A stretch of DNA of 7,248 bases, taken from contig CALCEK010000188.1 of NCBI GenBank assembly GCA_937900125.1, forward strand, positions 1-7,248. The letters are read 5' to 3'. The notes below the pieces were generated by a model. It did not search any database. It was not told the origin of the DNA and saw only the letters and a program-made list of their open reading frames with translations. This DNA is from an uncultured Treponema sp. (GTDB lineage Bacteria > Spirochaetota > Spirochaetia > Treponematales > Treponemataceae). Within the stretch, counting starts at the first letter, position 1; each line of letters starts with the position of its first letter. Both the position numbers and the translations under genes were made by a program. Shown here piece after piece: positions 1 to 6,997 of the stretch.

Positions 1-1159
1 GGTTCAAAAACGAAACCATCACCTCTGGCTTGTTCAGTTCGCTTATGCTCGTAAAACTGCGGATGTCGCTGAACAAAATTGCAATCGCACGCTTTTCGCC
101 AACGGCGGCTTTGTCTCCGCTCGTGTCCGCCTGAGTTACAAGGTCGTCGATGATTTGCTCTGGAACAAATCTGCTGAACGCGCGACGGATGTTTTTCTCA
201 AAGAACATTTTTCGCTTTACGATGACCGCTTTTTCAAAGAGAACGCCCGCGTTTTTTGCGCAATAGTTGAATAACGCTGTTTTTTCCGCCGTCACATTGC
301 CTTCGCTCACGATATGCACCGTGCCGAATTGAGTGCCGTCCGCAGAGGCAAGCACTGCGTTTTCGTAGCTGGAAAGTTGCACATCTTTTGAATAGAAACG
401 GCTCAAGTCGATTTTTGACTCCAGTTTTTTGGGAACGAGCTTCGCAATGTTGAAGTCGGGCTGTACCCGCTCAAAATCTGCGCCACACACACCCAAAAAA
501 TCCGCCGCCTCTTTTTCGTCCATCGTGCTTGCGCTCATGTAATAGCCGTGAACGCCATCGTTTTCAAGCAAATAGAACGCACAGGCAGGAACTTCGCAAA
601 ACTCTGAAACGAGCGAAAGGAAAGACTGTGCCAAATTTTCTAACGACTCAATGTGATTGGTCATCGAGATAAGTTCTGAAAGCACGGCATTTCGCACCGA
701 ATCATCTTTTAGAACGCAGAGCGCATTAGTGAACAAATACGACTCGTCCATATTTTTTTTGGCTTGCTGAACGGCAAGTCGGTCAATTTTTTGTGCGGGA
801 ATTTGTGCCAATTCGTCAACGCTCAAAGCCACAGTCTTTTGGTCAATTCTGACAAACGAATCCGCGCCGCTCATCTTGGCAAATTCTTCGTCAAACGGGA
901 GCGGACTTGTAGCGTACATTCCAATCGCAAGATTTTTAAAGCACGGAATTGAGCGAACAAGGCGCACCACCTCAAAACTGCGAGGGTCATTCAATTCGGC
1001 ATTCAGCAAAAACAAATCGGGAATAACATCGAACAACGTCTTTACCGCTTCCTTTCCGTCTTTCACGAACTGCACAGAAAAATCATTTCCGTCAAGCGTG
1101 GTGGCAAACAGTTTTTGCATCGTGGCGGATGTTTCAAGAACGAGTATTTTTTTATTCAT
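1..1159 (-). CDS. Pseudo-receiver / GAF-like / class III adenylate or guanylate cyclase (3' end outside window)
   Basis: I translated this frame by hand; 386 codons are open to the left edge, so the C-terminus is missing. Residues 1-115 have the shape of a CheY-like receiver (starts MNKKILVLETSATMQKLF), but the acidic pair is E9-T10, the phospho-acceptor position is N53 (DLFLLNAEL) and the usual Lys is R104, so it probably cannot be phosphorylated. Residues about 145-315 resemble a GAF-type sensor domain; this call is weaker. From about 328 the cyclase linker RFVPEQIIDDL leads into the catalytic domain start AIAILFSDIRSFTSISE, with D365 as the expected first metal-binding Asp. The remaining catalytic residues lie outside the window, so activity and ATP or GTP preference cannot be judged. 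The ATG overlaps the end of cheA by 8 bases. An in-frame TGA two codons upstream (TGA CAC ATG) fixes the start, and AGGAG lies just ahead. It is the last visible gene of the operon and a likely cyclic-nucleotide output. Confidence 0.88.
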   Translation of the reverse strand, partial: MNKKILVLETSATMQKLFATTLDGNDFSVQFVKDGKEAVKTLFDVIPDLFLLNAELNDPRSFEVVRLVRSIPCFKNLAIGMYATSPLPFDEEFAKMSGADSFVRIDQKTVALSVDELAQIPAQKIDRLAVQQAKKNMDESYLFTNALCVLKDDSVRNAVLSELISMTNHIESLENLAQSFLSLVSEFCEVPACAFYLLENDGVHGYYMSASTMDEKEAADFLGVCGADFERVQPDFNIAKLVPKKLESKIDLSRFYSKDVQLSSYENAVLASADGTQFGTVHIVSEGNVTAEKTALFNYCAKNAGVLFEKAVIVKRKMFFEKNIRRAFSRFVPEQIIDDLVTQADTSGDKAAVGEKRAIAILFSDIRSFTSISELNKPEVMVSFLN

Positions 1160-3260
1160 GTGTCATCTCCTGTTGTAGCAAGTCATTTATGGTGGTGACG
1201 AGCGCACCGCGCTTAAACGCACTCTTTGTGATGAATGCGCTTGCTCCGAGCGACTTGAATTCCTCCGCAACTTTAGGCGTGGTATCCGCAGAAACAACCA
1301 CGGCAGGAACTTCCTTGTAGTTTTCAAGGTGGCGAAGATTGTCAAGCAGGATAAGTCCGTTCATACGAGGCATATCCTTGTCTAAAAGAACAAGGTCATA
1401 CTGCTTTGCCTTGAGTTTTTCCATGCCGTCAATTCCGTCTACAGCCGTGTCCACAGAGTAGCCCGCACCCGAAAGAATAGAAGTCTCAATCTGCCGCGTT
1501 GTTTCCGAATCGTCCACCACGAGAATGCGGAACACTCGCTTGCGGGTCGCCGCCTCGTATTTTTTGATGTCGTAGCCACGAAGCGACTTGAATTTCTTTA
1601 GTATGTCGGGAACATGGAGAATCGGCACGATGTCATAATGCTCGTCAAAAACAATGCCCTGCAAAATCGAAAAATTTTTTAGCGCGGGCGGAAGCGGCTT
1701 GACCACGAGAGACACATACTGCTCCACTTCGTCCACGATAATTCCGAGCCGTTGTTCCATATATTCAGCGATGAGAATGGAATCCGCATCTTGATGCCGC
1801 ACGGATTTTTGCTCGGCGAAGAGCGAAGAAAGTGAAAAGCACGGAATGAGTTGCCCGTCGAGCTTGATGTAGCTTTGGTTTTGCAGCGTGATGTACTCAC
1901 TCTTTTTGCGGTAAATCAAATCCACGATGTGTTGGGATGGCATAAGATATTTGTCGCCGTTGGAGAACACAAAAAGCCCCTGCAATGTAGAAAGCGAGAG
2001 TGGGAAGCGCAGAATAAATGCCGTGCCTTTGCCTTTTTCGCTTTCGATTTTGATGTTGCCCTTGATTTTCTCGACATTCGTCCACACCACATCAAGCCCC
2101 ACGCCACGCCCTGAAATTTCGGACACTTTGTCGCGCGTAGAAAATCCCGACATGAACAAAAACTGCGTAAGCTCGCGCTCGTTCATATCTTTGATTTCTT
2201 TTGCCCGCTCTGCGTAGAGTTTAGTCGCCTTTTCGCGGATTTTTTCGTAGTCAATGCCACGCCCGTCATCACGAATCGTAAGCTCAATGTGCTTGGTGTC
2301 GCGCACACAAGTGATGGAAATCGTACCCTGCTCTTCTTTTCCCATAGCAGTGCGCTCTTCGGGAGACTCAATGCCGTGGTCAAGCGCGTTTCTAACAAGG
2401 TGCATGAGAATGTCGTTCAACTGCTCCAAAATCACCTTGTCAATCGCAATGTCTGTTTCTGGGATAACGCACTTCACATTCTTTTTGAGTTCAATCGCTT
2501 CCATTGCAATCGTTGCCTCAAACGGCCGCAACACGATGCTGATTGGAAGCATACGCAAGTCAAAGACCTGTTCCTGCACGGAAAAAATCGAAGTTTCAAG
2601 CGCGAAGATGTCAGACTCAAACTGCTTTCGGATTTTGGAAAGCTCGTGATTTTCCATCGTCTCTTCAATTCTGCGCAATTCGTCAAGCTGATGCTTTAGC
2701 CTAAATTCGCGCGTAATCATCGTGTCGAACGCACTGATGATTTCGTTCACGCGGGAAAGTTTTACTCGGATTGACTGAATGCCAGAAATCTGCTCGTCAC
2801 CCTCTTCCTCATCTTCCGCAGCCTCGCTTTTTTCTTTGGCGATTTCTTTTGCAATCGCATCGATGTCAATCAGTTCACCCGCCGCAAGTTTGTCGCACGA
2901 CTGCAAGTAAAGCGCAATGTCGAACGAGTCAGAGCCTGTCCGCTTGATTTTCGCGATGCAATCGGCGATTTTGTCAGCCACAAAGAACACGAGCCGCACG
3001 AGTCGGTCGGTGTTTTTGACCGTGCCGTCTTTTACGCTCTTGTAAATGTCCTCAACAGCATGGGAAAGTTTTTCGATTGTGCCGAATCCCATCATTCGTG
3101 AGTTGCCTTTTATTGTGTGCAAGTCGCGGAGCAACCGAGTGAGCGTTTCCGTGTCATCGGGAGTGGCTTTAAGCGCAACGACATCGCGGCGCACACTTTC
3201 GAGCAACTCCATTGATTCTGAAAGAAAACTCTCTGTTACATCTGCAGAAATTTTTGCCAT
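1152..3260 (-). CDS. cheA: Hybrid chemotaxis histidine kinase CheA with C-terminal CheY-like receiver
   Basis: This 702-residue cytoplasmic kinase takes signals from the receptor-CheW complex and phosphorylates response regulators. The Hpt (P1) domain is at residues 1-105, with phospho-accepting H48 in LHTIKGNSRMMG. An acidic linker (about 140-158) follows where a P2 CheY/CheB-docking domain would normally sit; no P2 is evident. P3 dimerisation covers about 160-250 and ends in LRMLPISIVLRPF. The P4 ATPase has an N box (HLVRNALDHGIE, 287-298), G1 (DDGRGID, 331-337), F box (FLFMSGFST, 367-375) and G2 (GRGVGLD, 384-390), all intact. The CheW-like P5 domain spans about 417-565. The receiver spans about 576-700 and looks functional: D583/D584, phospho-acceptor D627 (LLDKDMP), S657 and K679. 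Fused receivers of this kind are known in FrzE- and ChpA-like kinases. The ATG directly abuts the cheR stop (TGAATG) with GGAGAAG just upstream. The kinase call is secure; the target of its phosphate is not. Confidence 0.97.
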   Translation of the reverse strand: MAKISADVTESFLSESMELLESVRRDVVALKATPDDTETLTRLLRDLHTIKGNSRMMGFGTIEKLSHAVEDIYKSVKDGTVKNTDRLVRLVFFVADKIADCIAKIKRTGSDSFDIALYLQSCDKLAAGELIDIDAIAKEIAKEKSEAAEDEEEGDEQISGIQSIRVKLSRVNEIISAFDTMITREFRLKHQLDELRRIEETMENHELSKIRKQFESDIFALETSIFSVQEQVFDLRMLPISIVLRPFEATIAMEAIELKKNVKCVIPETDIAIDKVILEQLNDILMHLVRNALDHGIESPEERTAMGKEEQGTISITCVRDTKHIELTIRDDGRGIDYEKIREKATKLYAERAKEIKDMNERELTQFLFMSGFSTRDKVSEISGRGVGLDVVWTNVEKIKGNIKIESEKGKGTAFILRFPLSLSTLQGLFVFSNGDKYLMPSQHIVDLIYRKKSEYITLQNQSYIKLDGQLIPCFSLSSLFAEQKSVRHQDADSILIAEYMEQRLGIIVDEVEQYVSLVVKPLPPALKNFSILQGIVFDEHYDIVPILHVPDILKKFKSLRGYDIKKYEAATRKRVFRILVVDDSETTRQIETSILSGAGYSVDTAVDGIDGMEKLKAKQYDLVLLDKDMPRMNGLILLDNLRHLENYKEVPAVVVSADTTPKVAEEFKSLGASAFITKSAFKRGALVTTINDLLQQEMTHE

Positions 3261-4100
3261 TCACTTCTCCATTTTTTTGTGGAAATAAAACACATTTCCA
3301 TCCACCAGTTTTTCCAAGCCATTAGGCATAAGCGAGTTGTCAATCTGCGCAATTTCGCTCATGCTCACGAACAAATAGCCACCGTCCATAAGGCATTTTT
3401 CCGTTATCGTGCGCAAAATCCGTGCGCGAAGTTCGGGCGCAAAGTAAATGAACACATTGCGCAAAAAGACGATATTCTGTCCTCGCGGAAGCCGAGCTTC
3501 CATGAGCGGAGAGTCCAGTTCGGCAAGATTCAAGCAACGCGTGGAAATCATTGCCCTCGTCTGCTCATCGAACAAAATGTAGCCGTCGTTCTGAATAAAA
3601 GGAGTAATCAAATGCTGAAAACTCACTCCGTCCGTATGCCTAAGCGATGCACTACGGAATCTTCCCCGCTGGCAGTGGGCAAGCACATTAGTATTTATGT
3701 CGCTCGCCGTAATTTCCGCCTTCATAAAGCACGAACGAGCCAAAATTGCAAGCGAATAGGCTTCCTCGCCGTAGGAGCAAGCCGCACTCCACATTTTTAT
3801 CGGTTTTGCGCCAAAACTCGCCTGCCACAGCGGAAACAGTTTGTTCTTAACGAATTCAAATTGCCGCGCCTCACGAAAAAAATAAGTTTCGTTCACGGTG
3901 CTTTCGTTGACCAACTCCATAAACGCATCGCTTTCTGTCAAAAGCCGCGCAACATACTTTTTGTATGAAATATCGAGCGCAGTAAGTTGTTTTTCCACAT
4001 ACAGTTTTATGCCGTCTCTGTGGCTTGCTCGCGGAATAATTCCAGTCCGACTCGTTATTATCTCAAGCAGCTCATTGAATTCTGCCTGCGAGAGCGTCAT
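3261..4100 (-). CDS. cheR: Chemotaxis protein methyltransferase CheR
   Basis: This 279-residue protein would methylate receptor glutamates using S-adenosylmethionine, as part of adaptation. The N-terminal helical domain covers about 1-75. The family signature NETYFFRE is at 70-77, the SAM-binding loop SAACSYGEEAYSLA at 105-118, the acidic SAM contact in ASDI at 132-135, and RNVFIYF at 214-220. These match the usual CheR motifs (TxxTxFFRE, SAGCSTGEEPYS, TDI, RNVxIYF) with conservative changes; SAAC-SY instead of SAGC-ST is the main deviation in the SAM loop. Length is normal for a single-domain CheR, with no TPR or CheW fusion. The start overlaps the previous stop as ATGA, with GGGGGAG 4 bases upstream. 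No CheB demethylase is encoded in the window, and the receptor next door has no obvious CheR-tethering pentapeptide at its C-terminus. Confidence 0.96.
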   Translation of the reverse strand: MTLSQAEFNELLEIITSRTGIIPRASHRDGIKLYVEKQLTALDISYKKYVARLLTESDAFMELVNESTVNETYFFREARQFEFVKNKLFPLWQASFGAKPIKMWSAACSYGEEAYSLAILARSCFMKAEITASDINTNVLAHCQRGRFRSASLRHTDGVSFQHLITPFIQNDGYILFDEQTRAMISTRCLNLAELDSPLMEARLPRGQNIVFLRNVFIYFAPELRARILRTITEKCLMDGGYLFVSMSEIAQIDNSLMPNGLEKLVDGNVFYFHKKMEK

Positions 4101-4600
4101 TTTACTCCCCCAGAAAATGCGCTGATTGCAAAGAATTTGCGCAAAAGCATATCAGGCGAAATCAAGAGTTGCTTGCGACCATCCTCGCTGAACGAAATCG
4201 CGCATACACCGACTTCTTCCATACGCTTGCTGATTCCTGCGGGCAAAAGCCGAAGAGATGCCGAATCAAGAATCTTTCCCGAAACAGAACCGTTTACCGA
4301 AAGGGCAAGCCGCCTTGAAGCAGGGAATGCCGTCTCCGTAAAGTTCACGATTTTGTCGCGGACATCGGAGGCAAAGTCTTTTTCATTCAGCACAAGCACC
4401 ACGCAAAAATCTTCGTGCGATTTGCAGTCAAAAGTATCTTCGAGCAACTCGCCTATGTGCAAGTGTGGAAGTGTTTCACGGTCAAACACGACCCGCTTAG
4501 AGTCTTTCTGAATGTTCAAATATACGCCAGACACAACATACTGACTCTGAATCAGAAAATCCGTGTTGCTGTAGGCGATGCTCGTAAAATGCTTATTCAC
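4097..4600 (-). CDS. Unrecognised 167-aa protein in chemosensory operon, possibly a divergent CheW-like adaptor
   Basis: I do not recognise a family with certainty. The protein has no signal peptide or membrane segment and is the length of a CheW. Its pattern of short beta-strand-like stretches loosely follows a CheW domain: FDRETLPHLHIGELL (39-53) resembles the 'lP-h-dL-lL' strand, LALSVNGSVSGKILDSASLR (98-117) resembles the 'vDxVxgv' segment, and ISFSEDGRKQLLISPDMLL (135-153) resembles the final 'llid-e-LL' strand. The CheW hallmark of a GVINxRG loop is absent. Translation starts at GTG: an in-frame TAA lies six codons upstream and the Shine-Dalgarno AAGGAAA sits 10 bases before the GTG. 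It overlaps the end of cheW by 8 bases and the start of cheR by 4, so it is tightly co-expressed with the array proteins. The coding call is strong; the CheW-like assignment is inference and could be wrong. Confidence 0.85.
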   Translation of the reverse strand: MNKHFTSIAYSNTDFLIQSQYVVSGVYLNIQKDSKRVVFDRETLPHLHIGELLEDTFDCKSHEDFCVVLVLNEKDFASDVRDKIVNFTETAFPASRRLALSVNGSVSGKILDSASLRLLPAGISKRMEEVGVCAISFSEDGRKQLLISPDMLLRKFFAISAFSGGVK

Positions 4601-5099
4601 TGCCCAAATCTTTCCTTATCAAAACTTCAAAGGCATTCGCATTGAGCGCGGGAATTTCGTTCTCGCCACTACCTAGCGTTCCTAAGAAAAATCCGTCCTC
4701 GTTGCTGTTCGGAATCAAATTCAACTCAGAATCCTCTATTTCGGTAAAAAAGAGAATGTCCGAAATGTGGAGCGAAAGCTGGTCATCGTCCCGCTTTAAG
4801 ATGAGGAAAAGAGGCTCTGCTGGTGGCTTTGCGTCCGTGCTTTCGATGACGGCAAGCGGATTTATCACGGTGTATGGGTCGCCACGCCTGTTAATCACAC
4901 CCTCGATGTAAGAAGGCATGAACGGCAACTTGTAGACCGTAACATCGCGGATAATCTCATGCACATCGTCATTTTTGACCGCGTATTTTTTGCCCGAAAT
5001 CGAAAACACAAGCCAGCGGGTTACGTCTTTTTCTGCTGTTTTCGACACAGCCTCGTTTTTTTTCGCTTCTCCAATTTCCTTGATGATGTCCTCGTTCAT
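4593..5099 (-). CDS. cheW: Chemotaxis coupling protein CheW
   Basis: This 168-residue cytoplasmic adaptor would bridge the receptor tip and the CheA P5 domain. A charged N-terminal extension of about 25 residues precedes the CheW fold, which begins at RWLVFSISGKKYAVKNDDVH (28-47), a typical first strand. The family hallmark follows in EIIRDVTVYKLPFMPSYIEG (48-67), then VINRRGDPYTVINP (68-81), corresponding to the usual GVINLRGxxxPVxD; the Asp is replaced by N80. The second subdomain is less conserved but of normal length (about 90-160). The ATG at 5099 abuts the receptor stop codon exactly (TAGATG), with a G-rich AGGGGG a few bases upstream. The gene ends eight bases into the next one. Confidence 0.95.
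   Translation of the reverse strand: MNEDIIKEIGEAKKNEAVSKTAEKDVTRWLVFSISGKKYAVKNDDVHEIIRDVTVYKLPFMPSYIEGVINRRGDPYTVINPLAVIESTDAKPPAEPLFLILKRDDDQLSLHISDILFFTEIEDSELNLIPNSNEDGFFLGTLGSGENEIPALNANAFEVLIRKDLGSE
4611..4617 (-). promoter_or_regulatory. Shine-Dalgarno deciding a GTG start
   Basis: AAGGAAA on the minus strand lies 10 bases before the GTG at 4600. The TAA that closes this reading frame upstream (4616-4618) overlaps the site, so the 167-residue protein cannot start farther upstream, and no in-frame ATG follows until about codon 127. Confidence 0.75.
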
Positions 5100-6920
5100 C
5101 TACGCCCCCTGAGATTCTTTTGATTTGGGGGAATCGTTTGCTTCATCGCTCACAGTTTTGTTTAAGTCCTCGGCAATTGATTTTAGAGTCTGCGAGGTAT
5201 TGGAGATATTCTCGGTTGCCACCGTGAAGTTGTCCACGCCCGCCGCAATCTGCTTTAAGGTGATTAAAATCTGCTCGCTTGCCACCGCTTGCTGCTGAAT
5301 AATCGTGGTGATGTCGCCCGCACTCTCCGCCGTCGCTTCGCTTGCGTTTTTAATGCTCTCAAATCGCTCGGAAAGCGCATTCGCCCCGCTCACACCCTCG
5401 TTGATTTTTTCGGTGCTACTCTCGCTCGCAAGCACAAGGCTATCGGAACTTTGCTGAATCTCGTTTATGCGCTCCTTGATTTCCTTTGTACCGTCAATAA
5501 TTCCGTCTGCAAGGCGGCGGATTTCGGTCGCGACGATGTGGAAGTTTTTTCCCGCCTCGCCCGCGCTGCTTGCTTCAAGTTCGGCATTGAACGCGATGAT
5601 TTTCGCTTGGTCGGCGACGCTGTTGATGAGCGTTACGATGTCCCAGATGTTTTCGATTTTTTCGCCTAACGCTTTAATTCCGTCAATCGTGTCGGTGTTC
5701 GCTTCCGCAATTTCGTGGAGTTTTTGCACATTCGCTTCAAGATAAGTTACTCCGTCAGAAACATCCGCGCTCGTTTTCTTTGCCACCGCAGACACATCCT
5801 TGATTTTTGTAGAAATGTTCTCGGAAAGTGCGTTGTTGTCGGTCATTGTGGCGACGATTTCTTTGACCGCTGCACTTTGGTCTTGGCTTGTTGCCGCATT
5901 TTCTTTTGAGGCGACTACAAGATTTTGCACTTCGCTTATAAGTTGTGCGCCGACTTTCGCTTCTTTTGCGTTTGTCTTACCCTGCAAATACGCATTGAGC
6001 GCAACGCAGCACAGAATCAAGAATACACTAACGATGATAATAATGTTAAACCAAATTTGTATTTGTCCATTAAAATCAGAAACGAGTCCCTCCATCACAA
6101 CGAACCAAGGACTAGTAGCAAGTTTACGCACACTGTAGAAGTGTCCCTTGTTGATAAAGCCGTGCTGCTTACCGTCAAGGAGGGTGGTTGCATTGTATAC
6201 GCGAGTATTCAATTCAACTCCGTCAAAGAAAGACTTTTTCATAATAGCACTTTCATCCTCGTGCGTTAGGAACAAGCCCTGCTCATTTACAATGTACAGT
6301 TTTGTGTTCGGAGAAACAGAAATTTTTCCTAAAATATCTGTCAGTGTGCTAAGCGGAATATCACAGCCGACAACACCGATAAGCTGGTTGCGGTTATCGT
6401 AAACGGCACGCGAAAACGAAATACACATAGAACCAAAGCGTGCGTTTACGTATGGCTCGCCTGCGTACATCTGTCCCTGCGCTGCTACCGCGCCTGTAAA
6501 CCAAGGGCGTGTTACTTGCGTCCAGCCAGCGGGAGCCTTCCAATCATCGCTCATGCACAGATAACCACCTTCGGGAAGTGGCGTTGCAGTTGAAAAATAA
6601 ATGGCGGCGCATTGTGGATACTGAACACCCATGCTTTTTACGATTCCTAAAATCTCGCTTTGCGAAGGGCTCGTTGTCCTAATGTTCTCCACTAGCGAGT
6701 TAAGCGCGAGTGCGGGCGGCTCAAATGCCATGCGCACCTCGTATTCCACCTTTTCGCCCTGATTTTCAACAAAATTCGTTGAACTCGTTGTGATAAGCTT
6801 GCTGATGATAATCGAGAATGAACTACAGATATATAGTGCCAAGAGCGCAAGCGGAGCGACAATCAGCACAATCTGCTTGAACGAAAGCCGAGCCATTTTT
6901 TCCTTCGATTTCTTCCCCAT
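5100..6920 (-). CDS. mcp: Methyl-accepting chemotaxis protein with periplasmic dCache-like sensor, no evident HAMP
   Basis: This 606-residue inner-membrane receptor is the input of the pathway. TM1 is about residues 15-42, the periplasmic sensor about 43-286 and TM2 about 290-312 (WFNIIIIVSVFLILCCVAL). The sensor looks like dCache_1: RPWF (138-141), GEPYVNARFG (154-163) and GVVGCDIPL (182-190) match its membrane-distal pocket pattern. It carries four cysteines, at 104, 122, 166 and 186. No HAMP-like stretch separates TM2 from the helical hairpin; coiled-coil sequence begins directly at about 318. The hairpin tip is at about 437-464 and differs from the usual tip: S452 stands where most receptors have Arg (R388 of E. 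coli Tsr), while N445, E449, G454 and E455 are kept. Candidate methylation stretches are SQDQSAAVKE (345-354) and ITTIIQQQAVASEQ (537-550). The C-terminus, SKESQGA, lacks an NWETF-type tether. The start is supported by AAAGGAG 8 bases upstream. It is the first gene of the operon. Confidence 0.96.
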   Translation of the reverse strand: MGKKSKEKMARLSFKQIVLIVAPLALLALYICSSFSIIISKLITTSSTNFVENQGEKVEYEVRMAFEPPALALNSLVENIRTTSPSQSEILGIVKSMGVQYPQCAAIYFSTATPLPEGGYLCMSDDWKAPAGWTQVTRPWFTGAVAAQGQMYAGEPYVNARFGSMCISFSRAVYDNRNQLIGVVGCDIPLSTLTDILGKISVSPNTKLYIVNEQGLFLTHEDESAIMKKSFFDGVELNTRVYNATTLLDGKQHGFINKGHFYSVRKLATSPWFVVMEGLVSDFNGQIQIWFNIIIIVSVFLILCCVALNAYLQGKTNAKEAKVGAQLISEVQNLVVASKENAATSQDQSAAVKEIVATMTDNNALSENISTKIKDVSAVAKKTSADVSDGVTYLEANVQKLHEIAEANTDTIDGIKALGEKIENIWDIVTLINSVADQAKIIAFNAELEASSAGEAGKNFHIVATEIRRLADGIIDGTKEIKERINEIQQSSDSLVLASESSTEKINEGVSGANALSERFESIKNASEATAESAGDITTIIQQQAVASEQILITLKQIAAGVDNFTVATENISNTSQTLKSIAEDLNKTVSDEANDSPKSKESQGA

Positions 6921-6928
6921 GGTAGAAA

Positions 6929-6935
6929 CTCCTTT
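6929..6935 (-). promoter_or_regulatory. Shine-Dalgarno of the chemoreceptor gene
   Basis: AAAGGAG on the minus strand lies 8 bases before the ATG at 6920. It is the best ribosome-binding site in the operon and favours this ATG over the in-frame ATG at codon 9. Confidence 0.85.
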
Positions 6936-6967
6936 CTTCTATTGAATGTACAGTCTTTTTTCAAAGG

Positions 6968-6997
6968 TTTATAAAAATTGTAAAACATCGAGTGCAA
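6968..6997 (-). promoter_or_regulatory. Putative sigma70-type promoter of the operon
   Basis: On the minus strand, -35 TTGCAC (6992-6997) and -10 TATAAA (6968-6973) are separated by 18 bases. The -10 matches consensus at 5 of 6 positions, the -35 only at 3 of 6, which fits a promoter that needs an activator. Transcription would start near 6961, giving a leader of about 40 bases that includes the Shine-Dalgarno. Predicted by eye only. Confidence 0.5.

Noticed and set aside
3279..3968. Long plus-strand open frame of 229 codons opposite cheR
   Set aside because: It lies codon-for-codon antisense to a clear CheR with all family motifs, has no recognisable domain, and is explained by the codon use of cheR.
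5289..5669. Plus-strand open frame of 126 codons opposite the receptor hairpin
   Set aside because: It is a shadow of the coiled-coil coding sequence, with no ribosome-binding site or family pattern.
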